Position numbers and translations under genes: made by a program. A DNA stretch of 64,000 nucleotides from Coccinella septempunctata (lineage: Eukaryota; Arthropoda; Insecta; Coleoptera; Coccinellidae): positions 58,120,270 to 58,184,269 of the forward strand of contig NC_058189.1 of the NCBI RefSeq assembly GCF_907165205.1, read 5' to 3'. Under the pieces are notes generated by a model. That model worked only from the letters and a program-made list of their open reading frames with translations, was not told where the DNA came from and searched no databases. Shown here one piece after another: positions 23,812 to 35,372 of this stretch. The stretch's first letter is position 1, and each line of letters opens with the position of its first letter.

Positions 23812-24988
23812 CGAGGATATATTGAAAAATTCTTAGCCTATTATAGACACAAATAAAATTTCAATGTCTAAATATTTTTTTACTCAACATATTCTCCTCT
23901 TAATTGGATACATTTATTACAGCGAACCTGCAACGTCTCTAGACCTTCCAAAAAAATGTTTCCTCTTGCTCTGCAAACCAGACCTCCGCAGCATTTATTA
24001 CCTACTCGTTGGAAGAAAATTTACGACCCTTTAAACTTTTTTTTTCAGTTGAGGGAACAGATGATAGTCGGATGGAGACAAATCTGGTGAATAAGGGGGG
24101 TGTTCTAGTAATTCAAGAATTTTTTGCATGGCAACATGAGATTTGTGTGCAGGGTCGTTGTCCTGCACAAACAAAACACTTTTGGAGCCTTCCGCGTCTT
24201 TTCTCTATAATTTTTTCCCGGAGAGTGGTCAGTAATGTCGAAAAGTAATCTCCGGTTATTGTTTTACCCTTATCCAAAAAATCAAACATGACTACTCCAT
24301 GGCAATCCCAACAAACTGAAGCAAAAACTTTTCCAGCAGATTTTTGGACACGAATCTTCTTAGGTCTTGGTGAACCAGAGTGTCTTCATTCCATCTATTG
24401 TTGCTTTGTTTCTGGATCGTAGAAGTGTACCCAAGTCTCATCCATAGTAACAATTATACGGTTTAAGAAGTCTACATCGTTTTCAAATCGAGCACAGATC
24501 GAACGTGATGCATCTATCCTTGCACGCTTTTGGTCAACATTCAAACATTTGGAGATCCATATTGCAGCAATTTTTCTCATGTCCAAATTGACGTGAATTA
24601 TATGATGAACGCGTTTGTATGAAATATTCAGTGCTTCAGATATCCTTTTTAGCCTAATTCGACGATCTGATAAAATCATGTCATGAACTGCATCGATATT
24701 TTCGGACTGACACAGAAACTGGCTTCCCGATCGGTTATCATCTTCAATGGAAAATTAACCTTTTTTGAAGCTTGCAGCCAAATTTTTTACGGTCGCATAC
24801 GAAGGACATTGATTAACAAGGGTATTAAGCATTTCCTTTTTTTCAATTTATTGCGTAACTCTGGTTTACTTTTTTGACCTCAAACTTCACACTGACACTT
24901 CTAATGAGTTATTGGTTGTTGCTATGGTAACTCAATATTTTTTATGCATGGAACAGGTCTAGACTAACTAGATATCAATACATCAGCA
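23812..24988 (-). mobile_element. mariner element, copy 1
   Basis: Plus-strand left end CGAGGATATATTGAAAAATT; right end ...GATATCAATACATCAGCA. TA is at 23810-23811 and 24989-24990. E copy 1 reads gattaagctatatgtgg at this place, so the empty site is known. The ends match those of the copy at 41958. The 1177-bp length is slightly short of full-length mariner (about 1.3 kb), from internal deletions. Confidence 0.9.
23880..24870 (-). pseudogene. mariner transposase, copy 1 (broken)
   Basis: DD34D-type transposase on the minus strand. The frame 24679-24395 holds the helix-turn-helix part (LKRISEALNISYKRVHHIIH) and the first catalytic D in MDETWVHFYDPETKQQ; an extra base pair block precedes it. 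Downstream pieces in other frames cover WDCHGVIMFDF-like sequence and the end VEVWFAEQEE. The second and third aspartates fall in frame-shifted segments. Several frameshifts and small deletions make it non-functional. Confidence 0.85.
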
Positions 24989-25030
24989 TATATGTGGTTA
25001 TTCACATGTTGAAAAGTATACATTCCCTTA

Positions 25031-25167
25031 GGCTCGGTTGTACAGTTCAAATTCGAGTCAAGTTCAACGTTAAACCTAGTTCAACCTCTCAAAATTGTAT
25101 GGAATTGTCAAAGTTGAGCTGGGTTCAAACTTAAACTCAATTTGAACTTGAAGTGTACAACTGGGCC
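25031..25167. mobile_element. 137-bp Harbinger-like MITE in E copy 3
   Basis: Ends GGCTCGGTTGTACAGTTCAA and, inverted, GGCCCAGTTGTACACTTCAA. The middle is an AT-rich imperfect palindrome. The flanks TTA (25028-25030) and TTG (25168-25170) are a one-mismatch 3-bp duplication. E copy 1 is continuous across this point (near 6195-6205). The GGCCCAGTTG terminus is the same as in the MITE at 34316. Confidence 0.75.
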
Positions 25168-25499
25168 TTGATCTGACAATTTGAGCGTGACAAAAATGTC
25201 ACGCTGAAGGGTGCCAAACTTCTTTATTTTTAAGATAATGATTCAAGAATTACGAAAAAAATATGATCTGACAGTTTCAGCAAGCCCAAACAATGAAAAT
25301 TGGCCATAAAGGTCACAAAAATAAGTTTTTTTTTAATTATCATCTCTCCTGGGCTTCAAATCTTAACATGTTCTACAAATTTTGTTCAAAGCAATGTTCT
25401 CTACGTTTGAACGTTTCTGAGATATATGGCGATGAATGTACTTCATACTGGGTTTGTACATTGACCTTGGACTTTCGCATGTGTGGCTAAGCTCCTCGT

Positions 25500-26408
25500 C
25501 TTTATCAGAAGGAACCTTTTTCGGGCCTGCAGTCTACACCAGGTAGGATCTTTATTTTATAGTTTTTTTCTCTATACCATGTTGACGCTCTAAAGCACTA
25601 ATATTGCCATTTCAAAAAGGCTAACCGTATGTAGACACCTAAATTAATAAATCGTTTTTTATTTTATTCAAATACTATTACAGTAATCGACTTAAATTTT
25701 CGAGCAGTGTTATTCATGAGACCATTAGGTAAAAGCTTTGGCTTTCTCTCATTTCGAGATGAAAAATGTAAAACTATCAGACAAGAGATGTAAAATGTTA
25801 ATTTTCAATTCTTTGGGCCATAAGAATATTCTCATGCATGAATTACTGCAACGAAAAGGGATCATAAAGTTCAGTTATGGAAAGTATGCAAATTTAATTC
25901 TGATAAGCCTGATTCAGGATTGAAATTTCATAACAAAATTATATACTTCCATTCATTTTATGGAGTTCTCCTCATATTGAAGCTCTTTAAACTTGCATGA
26001 ATATTGAAGATTTCGCTGATGGTTATAACTGGGAGAATCGTTCTGAAGTTTGGCCAATAGTCTCATTTTTCACTACAATATATTCCAATTATTGAAATGA
26101 ATTCCCCAATCAACATGTGACATATTTTCGCGAACGAGTAATCGATTGATAACAAACTAGAAATCAATGAATTTTATCAACATATTCAATGACATCAGTG
26201 ATAAAGGAAAATTATCAGAAATGTTTCCCTCGAATGGAACGGCAAAACATTTGAGGTGTGAATTGGTTATTTCAAGTCCATTCAAGGTCACTTTTCGTAA
26301 CCGGAAACATGCAAACGTCGCACTGTGAGAAATTGGCAAACTATTGAATAGTTCTGACAAGGCATGTAAATTTTTGATGCTGAGAATAAATGTTATGTTA
26401 TGTCAAAA
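25500..26408. other. No recognisable feature
   Basis: AT-rich sequence without supported gene or shared repeat. Confidence 0.4.
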
Positions 26409-26410
26409 TA

Positions 26411-27821
26411 CACTGCGCAAAAAAATTAACGCACATTCTGAAAATCTCAATTTTAATGAAAGTTAACTCTACATTGACTTTATAACTTATTTTTTATGTT
26501 CTCTCGGGAAGGTTTTGAACGAAACAAGACACATTAAATGAAAGAAAAATTCAGGATTTCTCCGAATCTTATGTGAAAGAAGAGAAATGAACAATTTTCA
26601 AAATACTGAAATGCTGATAAGTGATTTAATACTTGGTATTTCCACCCCTTGCGTTAATTACAGCTCGGCAACGACGGTTCATACTCAAAATGAGTGATCT
26701 TAAAATGTTCTGATCTAATCCTTCCCAGATTTCTCCGAGTTGGATTCCTAAGTCATTAAGAGTAGCTGGATGATTTTCTGAACTTCCCAGTCTTCTATTG
26801 CGGTTGTCCCAAACCTGCTCAATCGGATTGAGATCTGGACTTCTTGCTGGCCATTCCATTCGAGAGACTTCAACCTCTTCAAGGTACTCCTGAACGATGC
26901 GCGCACGATGGGGTCTGGCATTATCGTCCATAAAAATGAAATTTTCACCAATGTATGGGACACATGGCACTACATGCTCTTCAAGAATGTTCCTTATATA
27001 CTTATCAGCATTCATAGCTCAATTATCAACGACCACTAAGTCTGTGCGAGCAGTCAAAGATATTCCACCCCATACCATAATCGATCCTCCCCCGAAACCA
27101 GTAGTATTCAGTAAATTGCACTGAGCATATTTTTCATGTGGACGTCTGTATACAAGGGAACGTCGATCACAATGGTAGTGGCAAAATCTAGACTTAAAGA
27201 GGCCTTAAATCATATTCTCTGAGGCGATTTCTTATTGTCTGAGTGCTAATTTGCACCTCATAAGTTTGCTCAAGCTGAATTTGAAGGAGGCGAGCGGTTG
27301 CAAACCGTTGTCTCAACGAAGAAACTCTGAAGTAACGTTCTTGAATGGCTGTTACCCGTGGTCTACCCTATCCTGGTCTTCGGACATTCATACCTGTCTC
27401 CCTGAATCGCTGCAACATTCTGGACACACTTGTATGGGACACTCCAAACCTTTCTGCAATTCTTGTGTATGTCCACCCTTCTTCTCGCAAAACTATCGCT
27501 TGGGCACATTTCTCTTGGGTCAGATTGCGTGTTTCGCGTTGCATAGCGATCGAGTGTAGAAAATCAAACGAAAGAAAAACTATTGATTACTAGAATTGAT
27601 CGAGAACAACTGATTTTAGAATGGAGCCAATACATTCAAAATCTGATAATATCATCTTTTTTTATTCCTGCTGGAAAAAAACATCTGTATTGAAGAAAAC
27701 CGTTGAAAGTGGATAACATATGAATGCATAATTCTGATAAAAATAATTATCATTGAGAACACCTTCAGTTGTAGAATAAATTTGAGATTTCCATAATGTG
27801 CGTTAATTTTTTTGCACAGTG
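26411..27821 (-). mobile_element. Tc1-like transposon, copy B
   Basis: Same family as copy A, inserted in reverse. The plus strand starts CACTGCGCAAAAAAATTAAC and ends GTTAATTTTTTTGCACAGTG. TA is at 26409-26410 and 27822-27823. Its 1411-bp length reflects a deletion of roughly 130 bp in the transposase frame. Confidence 0.95.
26626..27544 (-). pseudogene. Tc1-like transposase, copy B (lacks first catalytic aspartate)
   Basis: The frame starts MQRETRNLTQE at 27544. Breaks: TAG after RRPG (about 27370), and a deletion near 27195-27210 that joins RLREYDLRP directly to sequence after the LFTDESRF block. The first catalytic D is therefore gone and a few filler bases sit at the joint. A further TGA lies at about 27018 (GGA in sisters). 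From 27015 to 26626 the frame is open, with FMDDNARPHRA and SPDLNPIEQVW intact (DD34E spacing for the last two). Confidence 0.92.
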
Positions 27822-27823
27822 TA

Positions 27824-29503
27824 TTTCTTTGGTACTTGAAAAATTCCTATTCACGACTTGCTTTCAATCTTCCCTCCTGGGTTATCGAACTTCGAACTGA
27901 ATTTGGAAGAGGAACTATCAAAACTTTTATATGATTTTTACGATATTACATGTTATTTCTGACTCCATTTGACGATGGCAGTAAAAATCAACTTCAAGGA
28001 TAATTACACGTATTTACAACGAAATATTGCTGAAGAGATTCGATATACACGTGCATATGTGCTATTACGCATTTAACTGATCCGAGACACTTTCCACATA
28101 TCTTTCACTTCTCAATATTTACTATCCACTCGACTCTGCCGTAAAGAAAATGTACAATTTCTCTTTTCTTCCTTGTGGAAATGTTCCAGTATACCTATCA
28201 GAGAAGCAAGCTTCAACTGTACTAATTCAAATTTCAGTTTGAATTGTCTTCCTTTGATTTTGGTCAATAGATATTTGTTTACTCATTTCAATAGGGAATT
28301 TCTTTGCCATGTTCAGAAACGCGTAACAGTTCTGATTTGGGATGCACCTCAAGAAAAGCCATAAAATTATTTCAGTCATACACAATGCTGAAAGTGCTTC
28401 TATTGTCTTTAGACTTTCTCTGCATTGTTCAATTCATTTTAATTGTTCGATTTCCAGTAAAAATGTGTTACAAGGTAACAATTTACCGGTGCTTTTCTTA
28501 GAGAATTTCCATTCAGTGTGCACAAATTAAGAATGAAGATATTATTTATCTTGATGCATCTCAACATTCAATGTATCAATATATTCACATTGAATAATAG
28601 GTTTCCTATTTATCCTATCCTTTTTATCCACTCAAAAAATTTATGTGATAGTGCTTTTAAATTCTTGCAGAAATATCACATTTTGTCTGTATTTTTCCCA
28701 AGATCTTAGGTACACACACGGCTACATAATAAAATACACAGAATTCTTCCTTGTACAATAAATATGACCATATACTCAAGGCCTACACCTACTTCCATAT
28801 CACTTGGTCTATTGATGCAACAATTTAGTAGCTATTGGTCTTACTTGTATAATAGAAGCTTGTTTAATTTTCTGACCGTGTAGATTGTTAGATAACCCTA
28901 GCAATAAATATTTATGGAGAGCAATGAGATAATAGGGATCATATCCTTATAATATATTTATAGAATTATTAGGCACTTGGTTTTATAAATAACTGCTATT
29001 AGAATTGCGAATCTGGAATTACCGACAATCATAAGATGAACTTCAGTCTATTTATTGATTCATGCTACAACATCTGAACGCTAGTATAAGCATTTAGCAG
29101 TGTTGAAATAACAGCGAGATGTATCATTCACATATGACTTGGATGAAAAACAGAGAGTGAAGTTCAGGAGATTTGATGAAAGAATAATTTTGTATGAAAT
29201 TATTTTCTTATCATTACAGGTACTCTCCAACATATTGAAAGACCGCAAAATCAATAAGGTTTTCAAAATGAAAAGCACGATTTCGAAATTTTGACATTCA
29301 CTAGAAGGGTAGGACATCATTTAGTTTATATTGAGACATATATTCGTAAAAAATCTTATCGAATGAAAATAATATCTAAATGTTTTAGGTTTATACATAT
29401 ATTCGTGAAAAATCTTATCAAATAAAAACAAAATTTAAAAGTTAACCAACAATATGAGTTTTCAAGGGCTATCCACATGATCTATCGCAAAGCCTGTCGA
29501 ATG
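27824..29503. other. No recognisable feature
   Basis: About 1.7 kb of AT-rich sequence with no supported gene, RNA or terminal repeat. Confidence 0.4.
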
Positions 29504-29505
29504 TA

Positions 29506-30106
29506 CAGGGTGGGCAAAATTTGTTGTCTACTGAGGGGATCTCGAGAACTATAGCAGCTAGAAGAAAACGGATGACACATTTCCGAGCTCATTTTCGGAG
29601 AAACAAGGAATGGTGGAAACCGCAACCTCCTACGATACTCCGTTTTTGAGTTTGACAATTTCTTAAAGTGCTCATAACTTTTTTGTCTTTGAAGTTACAA
29701 ATCTGAAACTTGAACCTTCTACAGGCACTTTTTTAAGTAGAATCAATATATTTTTTCATTTCGAATCATTAGGTGAATTCTAATTTTTTTGAATGCAAAC
29801 TTTTATTGAATTTGTTATTTTTGAATTGGAAAAAATCTTTTGTCAGTAGATTTCACGTATGAAAGTGCCCAAGAAGGTTCAAGTTTCAGATCTGTAACTT
29901 CAAAGATGAAAAAGTAATGAGAACTTTTCGGAATCGTCAAAATCTCAATTTTTGTTTATAACTCGAAATCTAAAAGTGATAGGCCGATTCTTTTTTCAGA
30001 TTTGGATTAGTCATGAAAAAAGAGCTCGAGAATGTGCCATTCGTTTTCTTCTAGCTGCTATAGTTCTCGAGATCCCCTCAGTAGACAACGCATTTTGCCC
30101 ACCCTG
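29506..30106. mobile_element. O-family TIR element, copy 2 (CAGGGTGGGC ends)
   Basis: 601 bp with arms of about 75 bp: CAGGGTGGGCAAAATTTG, ctactgaggggatctcgaga and gctagaagaaaac, inverted at 30035-30106. TA is at 29504-29505 and 30107-30108. Fold-back structure, no gene. The right TA is also the left TA of the S copy that follows. Confidence 0.88.
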
Positions 30107-30108
30107 TA

Positions 30109-30677
30109 CAGGTTGAGTTTTTGACTCGGACAAATATACATATTAACAGTAGATTCTTGAGGTCAAAAAAAACATTGTTTGCCTTTACCTTTTTGTCCGA
30201 ATCGGCTCGGTTTAAAAGATACAGGCTGTTGAAAAACCATAAAAAAAGCAATTTTTAGTTTGCACAATTGATTTTATCGAATGAATTTCGATGAATCTTT
30301 TTCGAACACAAGATATATCACCCACGTCTTCCAGTTCTCTCATTATGACCATTACCATTAAAAATAACAAAAATTTAAAAACCCAACTCAGTTGGACACT
30401 ATGTAATGAATATTTGAACGTTTTGTAGAATAAAAGTATTCTTCATGTTTTCTCGTATAATGCGCCGTTTTCGAGTAATTTGAAGTTCAAAAATTAAAAA
30501 GTATCTGTGAAATTTTAAAAATTGGGTACTTTGGCTGTTACAGATTTTGCTAGTTATACTGAAGGTACTTTTGTTTTTTCAGGCACAAATCGGAAAAAAT
30601 GCTATAAGAAAAAAGTGTTTCCTTCGACCTCAAGAATCTACTGTTAAAATATTTGTACCAGTCAAAGACTCACTCTG
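30109..30677. mobile_element. S-family TIR element, copy 3 (uninterrupted)
   Basis: 569 bp. Ends CAGGTTGAGTTTTTGACTCG and, inverted, CAGAGTGAGTCTTTGACTGG. Next inward on each side comes aacagtagattcttgaggtc. TA is at 30107-30108 and 30678-30679. It has no open frame and is the best reference copy of S in the window. Confidence 0.88.
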
Positions 30678-30679
30678 TA

Positions 30680-33175
30680 TACAAGGAAAATTACTGAGAA
30701 TGAACTGAAAATGAATTCTGCAAATTCTGGTTTTCGCAACTAAAAATAAAACCTGTTTTTACGAATGTGGATTTTAAATTCGAAATATGAAACTACCCTT
30801 ATCTATATCTATATGCATATTAGAATTGCTGAGCATACAGAAAATAGGAAATTTAAGGTATACCTGGAAAAATATAATATTTAATTTTGAAAGCCAATCG
30901 AATCAGAAGATTTCATATCTGTGTTTTTTTTTTTAAAGTTTTTGATCAATAACTTTCCAGGCCAACGTTCTATAATTTTTTCGATAGCATATTTTGGAAT
31001 GTGCTTGAAAAATACACAAAACCACACTAAACACACTGTACCATTTTGAAATCTGCATGAAAGGCGCAGATTTTCTATAAAATATTTACCATGAAAAAAA
31101 ACGTAGCTACACAGAAACGCAACTTGGTGTATTAGAAATCATTTCTGACGAGGATAGGTTTTTTTTCGTTTTTTTTTCAGAGAGTCTTCCATTGGGTGTA
31201 AAGATCATAATTTGATGCAAGAATGTTATTCTGAATGCTTGTAACGCAATTATCGATTGAAAACAAATCGATATGGATTCGTTAATCGAGCGGTAAAAAA
31301 ACATATTATATAATTTTGTATTTGTGATATCAGGCAGCTAATGCAGCATGGATAAATTATCTACATAAGCTATCGGAGAGGAAGAGTATGGACAACTACT
31401 ACAATTAAAGAAACATATAAAGCCATTTTTCAACACTCTCTTCCAAAATTGGACAAAAATGTTTTGTTTATTTGCATTTGGAAAAAAAATTATAAGTTGG
31501 TTTTGGAAATATATATTTCAAATTGAAATGTTGTTTCAGATATTATTTTCTGTTGACGGAAAGAACGACTGTCAACTGAAGGACACTTTTCACAAATATT
31601 TGCGTAAATTTCTTTGTTTGTTTTTGGAATATAGTTTTTCATTAATTAGATGAACACAAGATATCACCCAAGTGTTCCGGTTTTCTCATTGTTACCATTA
31701 CGTACCATAATAATACCAAAAATTCAAAGTACCCTACTCTTTGAAACTAAATTGGAATCTATCTAATGAATATTTGACCGTTTTGTAAAATGAAAGCATG
31801 TATTTTTAATATTTTTTTCGTATAATGCGCCGTTTTAGAGTAATGTGATGTTCAAAAACTGAAAAGTATCTGTGAAATTTGAAAAATTGGGTACTTAGGC
31901 TGAATACAACCACAGATGTGAAGTGTCACAGATTTAGCTAGTTATGCTGAAGATAATTTTGTTTTTCCAGGGGTGGCAGAGCTCATTATGAAAACCTAAA
32001 ATGACTATATTTTTTTCATCAGGCAAGAAGTGGAAAAAATGATATAGGAAAAAAATTGTTTTTTATCTCAAGAATCTACTGTTGAAATATTTGCACGAGT
32101 CAAAGACTCACCCTGTATACAAGGAGAATTACTGAGAGAAACTGTTAAAAAAAATGAATTCTGCAAATGGAATTGGTTTTCGAAACTAAATCTAAAACCT
32201 CTTTTTCACGAATGTTGATTCTAAATTTCCTCAAGGTAATTTTAAATATGAAACTTCCATTATCTATCTATCTGCATATTCGAATTGTGAATTGACTGAG
32301 CATACAGAAAATATGAAGAAAATCTTTAAGGTATGCCTAGAAAAATACACCATTTTTTTGAAAACCAATCGAATCAGTAGATTTCATTTTTGTTTTTTTA
32401 ACCGTTTTTTATCAACAACTTTCCAGACCAACGTTCTACAATTTTTTGATAGCATATTTTTAAATTAGCGTGAAAAATACACAAAATCACACTAAACACA
32501 CTGTACCATTTTGAAATCTACATGAAAGGCTCAGATTTTCTATGAAAAGACTTTATGGCATATTTCCAAAAAAAAAAAACACAACTGTTATTTATACTGT
32601 TATCTGAATATTTATTGATTCGTACTATGATGAATATTTACCATGAAAAAAAGCGTAGCTACACAGAAATGCAACTTGGTGTATTAGAAATCATTAGATA
32701 TTTCTGACAAGGATAGGTTTCCTTTCGTATTTTTTTCAGAGAATCCATTGAGTGTAAAGATCATAATTTGATGCAAGAATGTTATTCTGAATGCTTGTAA
32801 CGCAATTATCAATTGAAAACAAATCGATATGGAATCGTTAATCGAGGGGTAAAAAAAAAATAATTTTGTATTTGTGATATCAGGCAGCTGATGCAGCATG
32901 GATAATTATCTACATAAGCTATAGTAGAGAGGTAAGTATGGAAACAACTGCTACAATTAAACAAACATATAAAGCTATTTTTAAACACTCTCAACCTTTT
33001 TTGGACAAAAATGTTTTTTTATTTGCATTCGGAAAAAAAATTATAAGATGGTTTTGGAAATAAAAATTTCAACTTAAACGGTTATTTCAGATATTATTTT
33101 CTGTTGACGGAAAGAACGACGGTTAACTGAAGGAAACTTCTCACAAATATTTGCGTAAAATTCCTCGTTTGTTCC
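30680..33175. repeat. Duplicated segment of about 1.45-1.55 kb
   Basis: Sequence after S copy 3 (30680-31640) recurs after S copy 4 (32118-33175), including acgtagctacacagaaa (31101, 32654), gaatgcttgtaacgcaatta and tgttgacggaaagaacgac. The two copies run in the same direction. Copy 2 has about 100 bp extra near 32545-32640. Because S is also duplicated, the repeated unit was probably half of S plus its right flank. No gene seen in it. Confidence 0.8.
31629..32115. mobile_element. S-family element, copy 4 (left part missing)
   Basis: Begins inside S at atagtttttcattaatta and continues to the right terminus gactcaccctg with TA at 32116-32117. The missing left half is explained by the segmental duplication described for 30680-33175. 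Confidence 0.8.
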
Positions 33176-33429
33176 GCGTTAAAATGTTCAAGAACAAATA
33201 CACCGTAGCACGTTTCATGCCATCAAGCGTGATCGGCGTAAAAAGCCGACAAATTTATCCATTTCTAAAATTCATACTCACTGCTCTCGGACATAATATT
33301 TCTACTCATTTCGAGTGGTTACATCGAAACGCGACGCTTTTCGAAATTGATCGGACACAGGTCGGTCTCAAATACTCACTTTCTGAGCGATTTTCGCGGC
33401 ACAACCGGAACAGAACATGCGAAAATGCG

Positions 33430-33680
33430 GTCCACATGTCATAGCGGAAACGGTGCGACGGAGCGCACCTCAACTGGGCCAAACCTCGACGGCACACTGA
33501 GGTCCCGAGTCCGCGGATCTTGATAAAGGCGAGATAAAGCGCGAGCAGCGCGGCGCGCTTGCGGTATCATCGCCGGCCGCGTTGACGAGGGTAAATATTT
33601 TGATTTGACGTTTACGTCATATTTGATGTGTACGGCCGATTGGCCGGTGACGAGGCGTAGTTCGTTAATTAATCTTATCG
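33430..33680. promoter_or_regulatory. CpG-rich block, candidate host regulatory sequence
   Basis: About 250 bp unusually rich in G+C and CpG for this window (gcgcggcgcgcttgcgg, cgccggccgcg). It contains TGACG-TTTA-CGTCA at 33606-33619 (paired ATF/CREB-like half sites) and ggccgattggccgg with an inverted CCAAT core. No repeat copy elsewhere. Whether it is a promoter, enhancer or exon is unknown; open frames through it look like a by-product of base composition. Confidence 0.35.
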
Positions 33681-34315
33681 AGATTGAAGCGAAGATGTCT
33701 GTTGTCAGTTCGGTTTGAATTATATTGACCGGTAACAATGGGAAGTACTCAAACAATGAACTTTTGAAATCGATTTAGACATCGCGTTTAACGGGTGTCT
33801 CAATGAAAATGAGCCAGAAATCACCTATGATATTTCTCATGAGATACCTAATGATTAGCAAAATTTTAAAATATAGGGTGAGTCTTTGACTCGTACGAAT
33901 ATTACAACAGTAGATTCTTGAGGTTAAAAGAATCACTTTTCTCCTATATCATTTTTTCTGCTTGGCCCTGATAAAAAGATATAGCCATTTTAAGTTTTCA
34001 TAAGGAGTTGTGTAACCCCTGATAAAAAAAAAATAACCTTCATAATATCGATAGCTGAATCTGTGACACTACACATCTGTGGATCTTTTGAAGAGATTTG
34101 CATTCGGTCAAAGTACCCAATTTTTCAAATTTCACAGATATTTTTTAAATTTTGAACATCAAGTTACTCGGAAACGGTGCATTATAAGAGAAAATATGAA
34201 TACTTCAAAACATTCGAATACGAGGATATATATATTGAAAAATTCTTAGCCTACTATAGAACCAAACAAAATTTCAATGTCAAAATATTTTATTGATCAA
34301 CATATTCTCCTCTTA

Positions 34316-34449
34316 GGCCCAGTTGCAGGAAAGTCCATTAAGATTTGATGTCCCATCAAAATTTAAAACTGTCATTTTTGAAGGGGAAAATGGAGGATTA
34401 AGATTTTAATGAAGTTTTAAATTTTAATGGACTTTCCTGCAACTGGACG
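34316..34449. mobile_element. 134-bp Harbinger-like MITE in mariner copy 2
   Basis: Ends GGCCCAGTTGCAGGAAAGTC and, inverted, CGTCCAGTTGCAGGAAAGTC. TTA lies at 34313-34315 and 34450-34452. Mariner copy 1 reads ctcctcttaattgg without it, so the duplication is proven within the window. The 3-bp TTA duplication and GGCCC...GTTG termini fit PIF/Harbinger. Confidence 0.88.
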
Positions 34450-35240
34450 TTAATTGGAATAATTTAGTACGGCGAACCTGCAACGTCTCTAGACTTTTCA
34501 AAAAAAATGTTTCTTCTTGCTCCGCAACCCAGACCTCCACAGCTTTGATTACCTCCTCATTGGAAGAAAATTTACGACCTTTTAAACTTTTTTTCAGTTG
34601 AGTAAGGAGATGATAGTCGGATGGAGCCAAATCTGGTGAATAAGGGGGTTTTCTAGTAATTCATACCCTAAATCACGAATTTTTTGCATGGCAACATGAG
34701 ATTTGTGTGCAGGGGCGTTGTCCTGCAAAAACAAAACACCTCCGGATATCTTTCCGCGTCTTTTCTCTTTAATTTTTTCCCGTAAAGTGGTCAGTAATGT
34801 CGAATGGTAATCTCCGGTTATTGTTCTACCCTTATCCAAGAAATCAATCATGATTACTCCATGGCAATCCCAAAAAACTGAAGCAAGAACTTCTCCAACA
34901 GATTTTTGGACACGAAACTTCTTAGGTCTTGGAGAACCAGAGTATCGCCATTCCATCGATTGTTGATTTGTTTCTGGATCGTAGAAATATATTCAAGTCT
35001 CATCCATAGTAACAATTCGGTTAAAGAAGTCTACATCGTTTTCAAATCGAGCACAGATCGAATGCGATGCTTCTACCCTTGCACGCTTTTGGTCAACATT
35101 CAAATATTTGGGGATCCATTTTGCAGCAATTTTTCTCATGTCCAAATTGACGTTAACTATATGATGAAGGCGTTCGTATGAAATAGTCATGAACTGCATC
35201 GATATTTCCGGGGACTGACACAGAAACTGGCCTTCCAGAT
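34424..35240 (-). pseudogene. mariner transposase, copy 2 (broken)
   Basis: The minus-strand frame ends at MDET followed by TGA (TGG in copy 1, about 34995). A second open piece, 34956-34594, includes WDCHGVIMIDFLDKG and LQDNAPAHKSHV (second D). A frameshift then garbles the normal mariner signature, and a third piece (34630-34424) resumes at MAPSDYHLL, keeping the third D (34 residues from the second in the aligned frame). The C-terminus is replaced by read-through into the inserted MITE. Confidence 0.85.
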
Positions 35241-35372
35241 CGGTCATCTTCTTCAATAGAAAATTTACCTCTTTTGTAACTTCGGAAAAAATGGTAGAGG
35301 AAAATAGTGTTTCTTTCAACCTCAAGAATTTTTCGTTGAAATATTTGTACGACTCAAAGAGTCACCCTGTAT

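Larger units (their letters stand above)
23610..25497. mobile_element. E-family TIR element, copy 3 (3' truncated, two insertions)
   Basis: Starts GTTGGGGAGTC after TA at 23608-23609 and runs in the same orientation as copy 1 (gggagatacc, accctga, gaattgtctag). It is interrupted by a mariner at 23812-24988 and a MITE at 25031-25167. Similarity ends at about 25497 (gtggctaagctcctcg) without a terminal repeat, so the right end is lost. Confidence 0.75.
34221..35250 (-). mobile_element. mariner element, copy 2 (one end lost)
   Basis: Begins CGAGGATATATATATTG after TA at 34219-34220, then follows copy 1. The other end is missing: similarity fades near 35250 (ctggccttccagatcgg) into S sequence. 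It contains a Harbinger-like MITE at 34316-34449. Confidence 0.85.
33874..35369. mobile_element. S-family element, copy 5 (interrupted by mariner)
   Basis: The left end now reads TAGGGTGAGTCTTTGACTCG (C to T at the first base), followed by aacagtagattcttgaggtt. The right end is ctcaagaatttttcgttgaaatatttg...gagtcaccctg with TA at 35370-35371. Orientation is opposite to copies 1-4. The middle is occupied by the mariner at 34221 and part of S is missing on its right side. Confidence 0.75.

Noticed and set aside
24009..24248. Plus-strand frame in mariner copy 1 (and 34906-35181 in copy 2)
   Set aside because: Antisense to the transposase relic; no independent support.
33439..33756. 105-codon minus-strand frame through the CpG-rich block
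   Set aside because: Composition-driven openness, no domain, no splice context; kept only as a possible regulatory block.
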